Origin: Rhizobiaceae bacterium
GTDB lineage: Bacteria; Pseudomonadota; Alphaproteobacteria; Rhizobiales; Rhizobiaceae
NCBI GenBank assembly: GCA_004299545.1
Contig: SCRB01000958.1
Location: 1-6,259 of the forward strand
Direction: 5' to 3'
DNA length: 6,259 bases
This document shows positions 6,192 through 6,259 of this stretch, in pieces. The position numbers and the translations under genes are program-made. The notes under the pieces are model-generated. The model saw nothing but the letters and a program-made list of their open reading frames with translations. It was not told the origin of the DNA and ran no database searches. Numbering within the stretch: position 1 is the first letter of the stretch; each line of letters opens with the position of its first letter.

Positions 6192-6259
6192 CGATCGCAG
6201 GCCTGGAACAAGTTTAATCGGCCTAATTCCGGATGAGTGCTTGCAATAGCGTCACACGC

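Noticed and set aside
6184..6204. Two copies of the self-complementary AGGCCT nine bases apart at the end of the lipoprotein gene, considered as a terminator.
   Set aside because: Six-base stem overlapping the stop codon with no U-tract; in a GC-rich genome this is weak evidence.
6192..6259. Tail after the lipoprotein gene, including CTTGCA at 6240-6245 as a possible -35 box for a downstream gene.
   Set aside because: The matching -10 region would fall beyond the window end, so nothing can be tested; no gene is seen in these 68 bases.

Overview
This window looks like chromosomal core DNA from an alphaproteobacterium of the order Hyphomicrobiales, most likely a member of the Rhizobiaceae (Sinorhizobium, Rhizobium, Agrobacterium or a relative). 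The evidence is the high GC content, the compact short-gap gene packing, the flavour of the proteins, and the gene combination lgt / NDUFAF7-type methyltransferase / pgeF / M24 protein / small lipoprotein. The genus is an inference; there is no rRNA or other marker gene here.

Layout, left to right. (1) Positions 1-1724 hold two translationally coupled plus-strand genes: the 3' part of lgt (its first ~50-60 codons lie outside the window) and a MidA/NDUFAF7-family SAM-dependent methyltransferase that starts inside the lgt stop codon. (2) Positions 1799-3518 hold a divergent pair: a minus-strand SRPBCC/AHSA1-domain gene and a plus-strand CaCA-family calcium:proton antiporter. They share a 208-base intergenic region that carries a small inverted repeat. 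(3) Positions 3606-6191 hold three plus-strand genes: pgeF (peptidoglycan editing factor, laccase-fold YfiH family), an M24 'pita-bread' protein whose start overlaps the pgeF stop codon, and a small predicted lipoprotein of unknown function. A plausible sigma70-type promoter lies just upstream of pgeF. (4) The last 68 bases hold no gene that I can identify.

How the genes fit together. Lgt lipidates exported lipoproteins, PgeF corrects peptidoglycan precursors, and the last gene encodes a predicted lipoprotein, so most of the window serves the cell envelope. The methyltransferase belongs to a family whose mitochondrial member methylates a complex I subunit. The antiporter would handle calcium or other cation efflux, and the SRPBCC protein is unassigned. 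The divergent SRPBCC/antiporter pair sits like an insert between an lgt-methyltransferase block and a pgeF-M24-lipoprotein block.

I see no mobile element, CRISPR array, tRNA, rRNA or convincing novel multi-gene system. The most interesting observation is the M24 protein. By my hand alignment it has lost all five metal ligands of the peptidase family and instead matches the metal-independent creatinase/ectoine-hydrolase-like pattern, so annotating it as 'Xaa-Pro aminopeptidase' would probably be wrong. No gap between genes exceeds 300 bases.
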